Shown here: piece after piece, positions 26,925 through 35,373 of the stretch
Position numbering within the stretch: position 1 is the stretch's first letter
Layout of the letters: each line of letters opens with the position of its first letter
Assembly (NCBI GenBank): GCA_030826265.1
Contig: JAPJOH010000007.1
Location: 31,678 to 95,677 of the forward strand
Direction of reading: 5' to 3'
DNA from: Collinsella aerofaciens
GTDB lineage: Bacteria; Actinomycetota; Coriobacteriia; Coriobacteriales; Coriobacteriaceae
Length of the DNA: 64,000 nucleotides
Notes under the pieces: generated by a model
What the model was told of the DNA's origin: nothing
What the model saw: the letters and a program-made list of their open reading frames with translations, nothing else
Databases searched by the model: none
Translations under genes and position numbers: made by a program

Positions 26925-27446
26925 CTACTTGTCCATATCGATCAGGCCGTCCATAACGTGGACGGAAATTGTTCCTGTGTCGGGAAGATCGAGCACGACC
27001 TGCTCGATCACGGGAATCAGTACCTCGCCGTACCGATCGCCCTCAACAACCCAAACATCGTTAGCGGGCGTCGACATGATCTCGACGATCGTGCCGAGCG
27101 AACCGAAGCGCTCGTCGACCACCTCGCGACCCATCAGGTCGGTATAGGCAGCGTCGAGCGAATCGAGCTCAAAGTCGTCACGATTTGCCAGCACGTAGCA
27201 TCCCGTGATGCCCTCGGCGGCCGTCAAGTCGTCAATGCCCTCAAACGAGACCAGATCGCCATCGCCCGTATCGGTGACGGACACGACCGTGCAAAAGCGG
27301 TCGCGCTTGAGCGCCGGCGGCGTCAGGGCGACGCGCATACCCGGCTCTAATACAGAAGGAAGCCCCCGCAGCGGCTGCGCGAGGACCTCCCCCTTCCTTC
27401 CGTGCGGCTTGACCACACGGGCGATGTTTTTGTACTGGGACCTCAA
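26925..27446 (-). CDS. rimM: Ribosome maturation factor RimM
   Basis: RimM assists 30S head assembly through S19. 173 residues: N-terminal barrel with ARVVKPHGRKGEVLA, C-terminal PRC barrel with DLMGREVVDERFGSLGTI and GEVLIPVIEQVV. The start is taken as TTG at 27446, the only start before the conserved first strand; its SD (TAGGA) is unusually close, so the start is less certain than the family call. Confidence 0.95.
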   Translation of the reverse strand: MRSQYKNIARVVKPHGRKGEVLAQPLRGLPSVLEPGMRVALTPPALKRDRFCTVVSVTDTGDGDLVSFEGIDDLTAAEGITGCYVLANRDDFELDSLDAAYTDLMGREVVDERFGSLGTIVEIMSTPANDVWVVEGDRYGEVLIPVIEQVVLDLPDTGTISVHVMDGLIDMDK

Positions 27447-27450
27447 GGTC

Positions 27451-27735
27451 CTAGCCCAGAACCTCTACCTCGACAGCAGTGTCGAGGCGAGCGGCCAGTG
27501 CACGGGCGAGCGTGCGAATGGCCTTGATGGTACGGCCACGACGGCCGATGACCTTAGCGACATCATCCTCGGCGACCGAAACCTCAATCGTAGAGGCGTC
27601 GTCACCATCGATGACCTCAAGGCTCACGGAATCCGGGTCGTCGACGATCTGAACAACGAGATATTCGACGAGATCGGCGATGCGATCTGAGAGCATTGCC
27701 TCACCCTCGAGCTGTGCAGCGTCAACCTCAGGCAC
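27451..27735 (-). CDS. khpA: KH-domain RNA-binding protein (KhpA/YlqC family)
   Basis: Small single-KH protein that in Gram-positives partners KhpB and affects cell length and RNA processing. 94 residues; GRRG in VAKVIGRRGRTIKAIRTL is the KH GXXG loop. Starts at GTG 27735, with GAGGAG from the end of rpsP six bases upstream. Placed between rpsP and rimM, its usual position in Gram-positives. Confidence 0.93.
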   Translation of the reverse strand: MPEVDAAQLEGEAMLSDRIADLVEYLVVQIVDDPDSVSLEVIDGDDASTIEVSVAEDDVAKVIGRRGRTIKAIRTLARALAARLDTAVEVEVLG

Positions 27736-27738
27736 GAT

Positions 27739-28080
27739 TTACTCCTCGGCACCCTCAGCGGCCTCAGCGGCAGCCTTAGCGGCCTCGGCCTCTTTGGCGA
27801 GCTGCTTCTTGGACTTCTTGACGACGGTCTCGGTCTTCTCGCCCTCGTTGGCGGCCTTGACCAGAGCGGCGACGGCGTCGGTGAGCTGAGCGCCCTTTGA
27901 CTGCCAGTCGGCGATCTTCTCGAGGTCGAGGTTGATGGTCTTGGGGGCGGTCATCGGGTTGTAGCGGCCAACCTCCTCGATGATACGACCGTCACGCGGG
28001 GCGCGGGAATCGGCGACGACGACACGGTAGTACGGACGCTTCTTAGCGCCGTGACGAGCAAGGCGAATCTTGACTGCCAA
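27739..28080 (-). CDS. rpsP: 30S ribosomal protein S16
   Basis: S16 of the small subunit. N-terminus [20 protein letters not shown] then [15 protein letters not shown]; the last 35 residues are a Lys/Ala/Glu-rich tail common in Actinobacteria. 113 residues. Start is TTG at 28080 because GGAGGAG (28087-28093) sits six bases upstream; further in-frame codons upstream have no SD. First gene of rpsP-khpA-rimM-trmD-lepB. Confidence 0.97.
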   Translation of the reverse strand: MAVKIRLARHGAKKRPYYRVVVADSRAPRDGRIIEEVGRYNPMTAPKTINLDLEKIADWQSKGAQLTDAVAALVKAANEGEKTETVVKKSKKQLAKEAEAAKAAAEAAEGAEE

Positions 28081-28209
28081 AGGAAACTCCTCCAACCAAG
28101 CAGCTTTAGGCTGCAACTACAAACAAACAGTTGAACATAATACGCCATCGACGCGGGCAGGTGAAGTCCGTGAGACCAACTTCTTCGGTGTAGTCGAGGG
28201 CAAATCCAT

Positions 28210-28237
28210 ATCTTAGACAAGAATTCGGGATTTGCAA
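28210..28237 (-). promoter_or_regulatory. Candidate promoter for the rpsP operon
   Basis: Minus strand TTGCAA (28232-28237), a 16-bp spacer, TAAGAT (28210-28215), about 130 bases upstream of rpsP and divergent from dinB. Confidence 0.4.
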
Positions 28238-28269
28238 GCACATACACGCACCCCACATGAGCTGCGCGG

Positions 28270-28275
28270 TATACT
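28270..28275 (+). promoter_or_regulatory. Candidate -10 element for dinB
   Basis: TATACT 51 bases before the preferred dinB ATG. The -35 region has no good match. Transcription would start at about 28282. Confidence 0.45.
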
Positions 28276-28320
28276 CATGACATGGAAAGACGCGAACATA
28301 CATACGGTTATGAGGATGCC

Positions 28321-29535
28321 ATGGGCGTCACGCCGCCTCCCTGGACGGGTCCGGCGGTGGGCCTGATGGACCTTGATGCGTTTTTTGCGAGCGTGGAAAT
28401 GCTCGATCATCCCGAATGGCGCGGAAAGCCGCTCATCGTGGGCGGAGACGCCGATTCGCGTGGCGTCGTGTCCACGTGTTCGTATGAGGCGCGTCGCTTT
28501 GGCGTGCACTCTGCCATGGCCTCGGCCGAGGCGCGGCGCCTGTGCCCGCAAGCCATTTGGACGCACGGGCACTTTGATCGCTACCACGAGGTGAGCGCGC
28601 AGGTCATGGCGATTCTCGCCGACGAGACCCCGCGCGTCGAGCGCGTATCCATCGACGAAGCCTTTATCGATATCACACCGGGTCGCTTTGCGCCCGAAGA
28701 CCCGCTGCTGGTTGCGCAGCGCATCAGCGATCGCGTGGCAGCGCTGGGGGTGACCTGCTCCATTGGCGTGGGCTGCAACAAGACGGTCGCAAAAATCGCA
28801 AGCGAGCGGGACAAGCCGTTTGGGCTGACCATCGTGCGCCCTGGAACCGAGCAGCGCTTTTTGGCCGCGCTGCCGGTATCTGCTATGAGCGGCATCGGAC
28901 GCTCGGCCGAGGAACGGCTGCGCCGCATGCGCATCTACACGCTTGGCGAGCTGTCACGCGCACCGGAATCCACCTTGGCCTCTATTTTTGGCGTCAACGG
29001 CGAACGCATGCGCCAACGTGCGCTGGGGCTCGAAATCTCCGAAGTCACAAGTCTCGATGAAGAGCGCGAGGTCAAGTCGGTCAGCAATGAACGCACCTTT
29101 GCGAAAGATTTGACTGAGCGCGGGGACATCGAAGCGGCGATTGCGCTGTTGGGAGAGTCAGTGGGACGCCGTCTGCGCCGTCAGGGGCTGACGGGTGCCA
29201 CGGTAACGCTCAAGCTTAAGTATTCGTATGGCAGCGGGCGTACGGCACAGCGCCGGCTGACGCATCCGACCGACGATGAGAACATCTTTGTAGCGGTGGC
29301 GCTCGAGCTGCTCGACAACATCTGGCAGGAAGGCATGCATGTGCGCCTGGCGGGCATCGGCATGAGCGACTTCGACCATCAGGGCGGCATCCAGACCGAC
29401 CTGTTCTGCGAAGTCGACGACCGCGGAGCCCAATCCAGCGACCGTCGCGACCTCTCGGTCGCCATCGACGCCGTCCGAGACAAATTCGGCGACACCGCCC
29501 TATCCTTCGGCCGCCAATCCCGCTTCAACGATTAA
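28321..29535 (+). CDS. dinB: DNA polymerase IV (Y-family)
   Basis: Error-prone translesion polymerase. Metal-binding motifs GLMDLDAFFASVE and VERVSIDEAFIDI, plus CSIGVGCNKTVAKIASERDKP (palm), the HhH segment SGIGRSAEERLRRM, and a C-terminal little-finger domain. The ATG at 28321 has TGAGGA just upstream and is preferred. An ATG at 28282 adds 13 residues but has no SD and coincides with the expected transcript start, so it could only be used as a leaderless start. The open frame ends 35 bases before the RAYT island. No convincing LexA box was found. Confidence 0.95.
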   Translation: MGVTPPPWTGPAVGLMDLDAFFASVEMLDHPEWRGKPLIVGGDADSRGVVSTCSYEARRFGVHSAMASAEARRLCPQAIWTHGHFDRYHEVSAQVMAILADETPRVERVSIDEAFIDITPGRFAPEDPLLVAQRISDRVAALGVTCSIGVGCNKTVAKIASERDKPFGLTIVRPGTEQRFLAALPVSAMSGIGRSAEERLRRMRIYTLGELSRAPESTLASIFGVNGERMRQRALGLEISEVTSLDEEREVKSVSNERTFAKDLTERGDIEAAIALLGESVGRRLRRQGLTGATVTLKLKYSYGSGRTAQRRLTHPTDDENIFVAVALELLDNIWQEGMHVRLAGIGMSDFDHQGGIQTDLFCEVDDRGAQSSDRRDLSVAIDAVRDKFGDTALSFGRQSRFND

Positions 29536-29570
29536 CCGCCTTTGGACAAAAAGAAAGCCGGGCAGCTGCG

Positions 29571-29605
29571 AATGATTATTCTAGGACGGGGATTTTTTAA
29601 TCATT
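29571..29605 (+). repeat. Family-1 REP, left flank of the RAYT gene
   Basis: AATGATTATTCTA-GGACGGGGAT-TTTTTAATCATT. The ends AATGATTA/TAATCATT are inverted repeats and the GGACGGGG core lies in the loop. Same element as each arm of the REPIN at 21518-21601 apart from a few substitutions. Confidence 0.82.
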
Positions 29606-29612
29606 TGGAGCG

Positions 29613-30353
29613 TCATTTCGCCCTTTGAATGATATTGGTCCCAATTCCCGTCAGACGCGAAATCTGGTCAATCGTAAACCCCCGATGCCTCAACACTGCC
29701 AGAAGACGATTTCGCTCTGATTTCGGCAAAGTTTTAAGCTGATAAGGCTCATGCGGAGCCAAAAGAGCCCGGGCAACTTCCAGCGCATCCATATCGGAGA
29801 TATGCTTACCTTCGGGCATAAAATAGGGATTAGGCTTGCCGTCGGTACTCGAAAGATAAAACGCTTCCGTACCCCCAAACAGATTGAGAATACCTTCACA
29901 ATCACAAATTTCGGGATGAGAGAAATACTCATGGAAGCTGCTCCAGCGATACAGAGGAGCAGAAGAAATACCTGCTTTTGCAGGATTGTCGTGTATGTAT
30001 CGGACGCAACGGAGCAGCTGTTTGTCGTCAGAAATGATCACACTCTTGAATCGTTCCTGGAACACCGGTCCGCGGCGGCCGGTTTTTTGATTGAAGTGTT
30101 TCGCATATGCCGTATCAATCGCATGCATAGCAACGCTCATCTGATTATCGAGATCATCAAATAGCAGGTGAACATGATTGTCCATGAGGCACCAGGCAAG
30201 AAGACGAATATGAGCGGACGTAAATCGTCTGTTCAATAGATTGAGAAAATAAAGGCGATCGTCATCGTCTTCGAAGATCAGCTGGCCAGCACAGCCCTTG
30301 AGCATGACGTGATAATGGCCGAGTTCGGACAACGCACGGGCAACACGAGTCAT
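29613..30353 (-). CDS. REP-associated tyrosine transposase (RAYT, Y1_Tnp/HUH family)
   Basis: HUH single-strand nuclease related to IS200/IS605 TnpA. RAYTs recognise REP hairpins and are thought to spread REPINs in trans. N-terminal core: HYHVMLKG, LLAWCLMDNHVHLLF with the HxH metal motif, RGPVFQERFKS, and the helix RYIHDNPAKAG carrying the likely nucleophilic Tyr. The C-terminal HTH-like segment FTIDQISRLTGIGTNIIQ is common in RAYTs. ATG at 30353 (246 residues) has GGGAG seven bases upstream; the open frame runs further back but without an SD. No frameshift or stop, so probably active. Confidence 0.9.
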   Translation of the reverse strand: MTRVARALSELGHYHVMLKGCAGQLIFEDDDDRLYFLNLLNRRFTSAHIRLLAWCLMDNHVHLLFDDLDNQMSVAMHAIDTAYAKHFNQKTGRRGPVFQERFKSVIISDDKQLLRCVRYIHDNPAKAGISSAPLYRWSSFHEYFSHPEICDCEGILNLFGGTEAFYLSSTDGKPNPYFMPEGKHISDMDALEVARALLAPHEPYQLKTLPKSERNRLLAVLRHRGFTIDQISRLTGIGTNIIQRAK

Positions 30354-30456
30354 CGAAACTCTCCCTTCCAAGGATGCAGTAGTCACAGCATACAAAAGGA
30401 AAGGAAGAAAAAGGCCGAACCGCCCAACAAAGGTGAGCGGTTCGGCAAACGGTAGC

Positions 30457-30491
30457 AATGATTATTTTATCCCCGTCCCAGAAAAATCATT
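30457..30491 (-). repeat. Family-1 REP, right flank of the RAYT gene
   Basis: On the minus strand AATGATTTTTCT-GGGACGGGGAT-AAAATAATCATT, inverted relative to the left-flank copy. It overlaps the last base of the rsfS stop codon, as the REPIN at 21518-21601 overlaps the ppsR stop. Confidence 0.82.
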
Positions 30492-30946
30492 TAGAGGAGG
30501 TTGAGGGGGAGCTGGGGGGCGTCGCCCCAGAGCTTTTCTAGGCGGTAGAAGTCGCGGGCTTCGGGAGTGAAAACGTGGACGACAACCGAACCGTAGTCCA
30601 TGAGCATCCAGGTCTTCTGCTCGCGGCCCTCGATGGAGAACGGATGCTCGCCGCAAGCCTCGGCAACCTTCTCCTCGATCTCGTCGACGATAGAATCGAC
30701 CTGGCGGTTGTTGGTACCGGTGGCAAGCACAAAGTAGTCGCATACGTCGGAAAGCTCGGTCAGGTCGAGCACCTGAACGTCCTCGCCCTTCTTGTCGTAG
30801 GCCGCCTGCGCGGCGGCGCGGGCGACATCCTCGGCGGCGACACCGCTCGCGGACAGCGAGGCGGCAGTGCGGTCGGACGTGGCGGCGAAGCTCTTGTGCT
30901 CCACACGTTCAAGAATCTGCTCGTCGGTCATGGTCTCGTCGGCCAT
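30491..30946 (-). CDS. rsfS: Ribosomal silencing factor RsfS
   Basis: RsfS binds L14 and blocks subunit joining when nutrients are short. 151 residues; after an Ala-rich N-terminal 40 residues the core shows VLDLTELSDVCDYFVLATG, NNRQVDSIVDEIEEKV and WMLMDYGSVVVHVFTPEARDFY. ATG at 30946 with AAAGAGG upstream. Conserved as the last gene of obgE-nadD-yqeK-rsfS. Confidence 0.96.
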   Translation of the reverse strand: MADETMTDEQILERVEHKSFAATSDRTAASLSASGVAAEDVARAAAQAAYDKKGEDVQVLDLTELSDVCDYFVLATGTNNRQVDSIVDEIEEKVAEACGEHPFSIEGREQKTWMLMDYGSVVVHVFTPEARDFYRLEKLWGDAPQLPLNLL

Positions 30947-30973
30947 GGAATACCTCTTTCTAGACAGCCCGAG

Positions 30974-31582
30974 CTAGCGCAGCTGGGCGTAATGGTTGTA
31001 AATCGTAATAGCCGTGGGATAAAGATAGCGCCCGGACTGGATCACATAGACCAGACCCTGCGCAAAACAGGAGAAGAACAACTCATCGAGCGTCGACTCC
31101 CCCACCATCTTGCGCAGCGCATGCGCATAGTCGCCGTGGCGGTTGGGCTCGATGGCATCGGCCACAAAGACCACCATATCGAGCGGCGTCATGTCGCAGG
31201 CACCCACGGTGTGACGGTCGACAGCCTGGAAAACGGCCGGCGACAACTCGGGGAAAAGCTGCGGAAGCTCATAGGCGGCAACAGGGCCATGCAAAAGCGG
31301 CGTCGCGGCGGAAGGAGAGCCGGCAATCTTTATGCCGTAATGCAGAGCGCGCGTGACCAGCTCGTCGTCGGAGAGCACTTTGTCCCAGTCATGGATCAGG
31401 CCGGCGGCAGCGGCATCAAAGCGGTCAACGCCGTAGACCTCGGCCAGATGAAGTGCGGTCTCGGCAACACCCAGCGAATGCACATAGCGCTTGCGCTTAT
31501 CCTTCATGCGAACATCGAGCAGCTCTTGAATGCGCTTGAGCAGCGCGCGCTCATCGCCCTCAAACTGATCCTCTACCGACAA
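30974..31582 (-). CDS. yqeK: YqeK-family HD-domain hydrolase (predicted Ap4A hydrolase)
   Basis: HD-superfamily phosphohydrolase; family members cleave Ap4A symmetrically to ADP. Metal-binding motifs: RYVHSLGVAETA, LIHDWDK (the HD pair) and DRHTVGACDMTPLDMVVFVAD. 202 residues. Start is TTG at 31582, with a GGGGG SD six bases upstream. Normal operon position after nadD. Confidence 0.93.
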   Translation of the reverse strand: MSVEDQFEGDERALLKRIQELLDVRMKDKRKRYVHSLGVAETALHLAEVYGVDRFDAAAAGLIHDWDKVLSDDELVTRALHYGIKIAGSPSAATPLLHGPVAAYELPQLFPELSPAVFQAVDRHTVGACDMTPLDMVVFVADAIEPNRHGDYAHALRKMVGESTLDELFFSCFAQGLVYVIQSGRYLYPTAITIYNHYAQLR

Positions 31583-31594
31583 CGTAGACCCCCA

Positions 31595-32272
31595 TCACTC
31601 AAAATCTTCTTGGCCCAAATCGGCATATAGCCTGCGTTTGCGAATGTAGCCGAGCACGGACTCGCTCGTAAGATAGCGCACGCTCATGCCGCGGGCAACT
31701 CGCTTACGAATGTTCGTCGAGCTGATCGCCAGCGCCGGAATCTGAATATAGCGCACGTCGAACGGCAGCCCCGACTCTTTGATTCGGGCACGCGCCGTAT
31801 CGATATCAAAGCCCGGTCGCGTCGCCGCAATAAAGGTAGCAAGCTCAGCGATTCGTTCGGCATCATGCCAGGTCACGATATCGATAATCGCGTCGGCGCC
31901 CGTAATAAAGTAGAGCTTTACCTGCGGCGGGTAAAAGTCGCGAAGGGCATGAAGCGTATCGGCCGTATAGGTTACGCCCGGGCGGTCGATCTCGAACCGG
32001 CTCGCCAAAAAGGCCGGGTTCGCGGCGGTGGCGAGGACCGTCATGGCATAACGGTCCTCGGCAGGCGTCACCGGCTTGTCAAGCTTAAAGGCAGGAGAGC
32101 CCGCCGGCATAAAGAGCACAGCGTCCAAGTCGAGCGACTCGCGCGCCTGCTCGGCGGTCACTAGGTGCCCGTAATGAATGGGATCAAAGGTGCCACCCAT
32201 AATGCCGAGCCTAAACTCCTGCCCGTCCTCTAGAGGAAGCTCGGGCAGACCGATTCCACCGCGCAGCGACAT
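31595..32272 (-). CDS. nadD: Nicotinate-nucleotide adenylyltransferase
   Basis: Makes NaAD from NaMN and ATP in NAD synthesis. Nucleotidylyltransferase motifs are GIMGGTFDPIHYGHL (HxGH-like) near the N-terminus and ISSTNIRKRVARG at the C-terminus; FITGADAIIDIVTWHDAE is also typical. 225 residues including about 20 extra before the first strand. ATG at 32272 lies three bases after the obgE stop. Confidence 0.96.
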   Translation of the reverse strand: MSLRGGIGLPELPLEDGQEFRLGIMGGTFDPIHYGHLVTAEQARESLDLDAVLFMPAGSPAFKLDKPVTPAEDRYAMTVLATAANPAFLASRFEIDRPGVTYTADTLHALRDFYPPQVKLYFITGADAIIDIVTWHDAERIAELATFIAATRPGFDIDTARARIKESGLPFDVRYIQIPALAISSTNIRKRVARGMSVRYLTSESVLGYIRKRRLYADLGQEDFE

Positions 32273-32275
32273 GGC

Positions 32276-33754
<1,479 letters not shown>

Positions 33755-33758
33755 CTAC

Positions 33759-33802
33759 AAAAAAGAGGGAGACCCTTGAATCCTAAAACTCAAGTGCCTC
33801 CC
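33759..33802 (-). terminator. Intrinsic terminator of rplU-rpmA
   Basis: GGGAGACCCTTGA (33767-33779) and TCAAGTGCCTCCC (33790-33802) form a stem with two internal mismatches, followed on the minus strand by TTTTTT (33759-33764). Confidence 0.8.
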
Positions 33803-33827
33803 ACATATGTGCTCTATGAAGGGTGAA

Positions 33828-34085
33828 TTACGCGTTCGCGAGCGGGCGTACGCTGACCCTGTGCTTGATACCCTTGTGGAACTCAACGGTACCGTCGACC
33901 AGCGCGAACAGCGTGTCGTCCTTACCACGGCCAACGTTCTCACCCGGGTGGATGTGCGTGCCGTGCTGACGGACGAGAATCGTGCCCGTGGTTACCGTCT
34001 GGCCGGCATAGCGCTTCGTGCCAAGGCGCTGACCGCGGGAGTCACGGCCATTACGGGAGGAACCGAGTCCTTTTTTGTGTGCCAT
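33828..34085 (-). CDS. rpmA: 50S ribosomal protein L27
   Basis: L27 reaches towards the peptidyl-transferase centre. 85 residues: [53 protein letters not shown]. The N-terminus lacks the processing extension found in Firmicutes. Follows rplU. Confidence 0.98.
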   Translation of the reverse strand: MAHKKGLGSSRNGRDSRGQRLGTKRYAGQTVTTGTILVRQHGTHIHPGENVGRGKDDTLFALVDGTVEFHKGIKHRVSVRPLANA

Positions 34086-34118
34086 TGTGTATACCTACTC
34101 TTTCGTTACGAGTGTAAT

Positions 34119-34493
34119 CTACTCGGCGACGGGAGCCTCGGCAACAGCCTCAGCCTCTGCCTTGACAGCCTTCTTGGCGCGGGAGGTAGCCTGAACCTTC
34201 ACGATCTTCAGCTTGGTGAGCTGCTGACGGTGACCCTTCAGACGACGATAGCGCTTGCGCTTGTGGAACTTGAAGACCAGCTGCTTCTCGCCCTTGAACT
34301 GCTCAACGATCTGAGCGGTAACCTTGGCCTTGGCCAGCTTGTCGGGATCGGTGACGATCTTCTTACCATCGTTGAGGAAGATAACCGGCAGGGTGACCTT
34401 GTCGCCCTCATTGCCCTCGATCTTCTCGACGGTGATGACATCGTCGGTGGCGACCTTGTACTGCTTGCCGCCCGTGTTAACGATTGCGTACAT
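34119..34493 (-). CDS. rplU: 50S ribosomal protein L21
   Basis: L21 binds 23S rRNA near L20. MYAIVNTGGKQYKVATDD at the start and KFHKRKRYRRLKGHRQQLT in the RNA-binding end, followed by an Ala/Glu tail; 124 residues. ATG at 34493 has AAGGG nine bases upstream; seven further in-frame codons lack a better SD. Confidence 0.98.
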   Translation of the reverse strand: MYAIVNTGGKQYKVATDDVITVEKIEGNEGDKVTLPVIFLNDGKKIVTDPDKLAKAKVTAQIVEQFKGEKQLVFKFHKRKRYRRLKGHRQQLTKLKIVKVQATSRAKKAVKAEAEAVAEAPVAE

Positions 34494-34535
34494 GTTTACT
34501 TGCCCTTCATGCATCAGTTAGTGCAACAGCCGAAT

Positions 34536-34564
34536 ATAGTAGCAGGCGAAAATACCCCCGTCAA
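34536..34564 (-). promoter_or_regulatory. Sigma-A promoter for rplU-rpmA
   Basis: Minus strand TTGACG (34559-34564), 17-bp spacer, TACTAT (34536-34541), 43 bases before the rplU ATG. The -35 overlaps the stop codon of the upstream DUF2344 gene. Confidence 0.8.
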
Positions 34565-35373
34565 CGAGTATGTGGAGCAAATCCACAAGTTCGCACAGGT
34601 ATGGGGCTGACGAGTCGGCCCTCGTCGTCCTCGCATGCTTGATTCTGACGCTCGACATCGTAGGAGCAGATGGTCACGAGGTCTTGCATACCGGTGGAAA
34701 CAATAGGTGCATCCACGCCCGGGGTCAAGCCCTGCAACAAAACATCAGCAGCAGAAAGCAAAATTTCCGGACGCATGGAGCCCTCGTTGTCGGCATGGGT
34801 GTCGAGCATGAGCACCAAATGGTCCGGGCGCTCCCCCGCCGTGAGCTCATAGCCCACGAGCGTGTGATCCAAATCCAAGCGCTTGCTCTTTTTGCCGCGC
34901 GCGTAGTCGATGCCGTGGCCCGCGCGCAGCGTGTCGATCGCACGACGCACCTCGTCGGCGCTTACGGGCGCCTCGGGATCCAAGTGCAGGTCGATGCGAT
35001 ACGACAGGCGCGTGAGCTGCGCCGTCAACGCCGGCGTGCGCACGTCGATGTACGCCGCCTCGATGGGCGCCAGATCGGCCGGAGACGCCGCAGCCAGGCG
35101 CCCAAACGCCTCGTCGAGCGCCACGAACTCGGTCATAAACAGGTCATACCACTCGCAGGTCGACGACGTACCCACCGGCAGCGCCGAAGAGAAGCCCACG
35201 CGCATGTGCGGAGAGAAGCCCTGCGTGACGGCATAGGGAAGTCCTGCACGGCGCACGATGCGCTCAATGGTATGGATCACTTCGAGATGGCCCAGGTACT
35301 TAAGGCGATCGCGCTTGCCATAGCGAACACGAAGCCTAAAGAGCGAGGGGTTGTCGGTCAGGCGCTCACTCAT
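34561..35373 (-). CDS. TIGR03936/DUF2344 family radical-SAM-linked protein
   Basis: 270-residue protein of a family found next to, or fused with, the radical SAM protein encoded just upstream. Typical N-terminus RVRYGKRDRLKYLGHLEVIH and TQGFSPHMRVGFSSALPVG. Function unknown to me; a link to RNA or ribosome modification has been suggested only from its neighbours. ATG at 35373 overlaps the upstream stop by four bases (ATGA), so the two are coupled. Family name is from memory. Confidence 0.85.
   Translation of the reverse strand: MSERLTDNPSLFRLRVRYGKRDRLKYLGHLEVIHTIERIVRRAGLPYAVTQGFSPHMRVGFSSALPVGTSSTCEWYDLFMTEFVALDEAFGRLAAASPADLAPIEAAYIDVRTPALTAQLTRLSYRIDLHLDPEAPVSADEVRRAIDTLRAGHGIDYARGKKSKRLDLDHTLVGYELTAGERPDHLVLMLDTHADNEGSMRPEILLSAADVLLQGLTPGVDAPIVSTGMQDLVTICSYDVERQNQACEDDEGRLVSPIPVRTCGFAPHTR

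Larger units (their letters stand above)
29571..30491 (-). mobile_element. RAYT-REP island: tyrosine transposase between two inverted REPs
   Basis: A transposase gene bounded by a REP at each end in opposite orientation, with no other genes inside. Base composition drops well below the neighbours: sampled lines at 29881-29940 and 29941-30000 count about 38% and 45% GC, against roughly 60% in flanking genes. It lies between dinB (convergent with it) and rsfS, abutting the rsfS stop codon. This is the arrangement expected of a RAYT with its cognate REPs, a domesticated IS200/IS605-like unit rather than a self-mobile IS. Confidence 0.8.

Noticed and set aside
28293..28308. CGAACATACATACGGTT near the dinB start as a LexA (SOS) box
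   Set aside because: The left half matches CGAAC, but the right half and the four-base spacing of CGAACnnnnGTTCG are wrong.
29571..30491. A complete self-mobile IS200/IS605 element
   Set aside because: The transposase is of the RAYT type with a C-terminal HTH and no TnpB, and the flanks are REP palindromes rather than IS200/IS605 ends.
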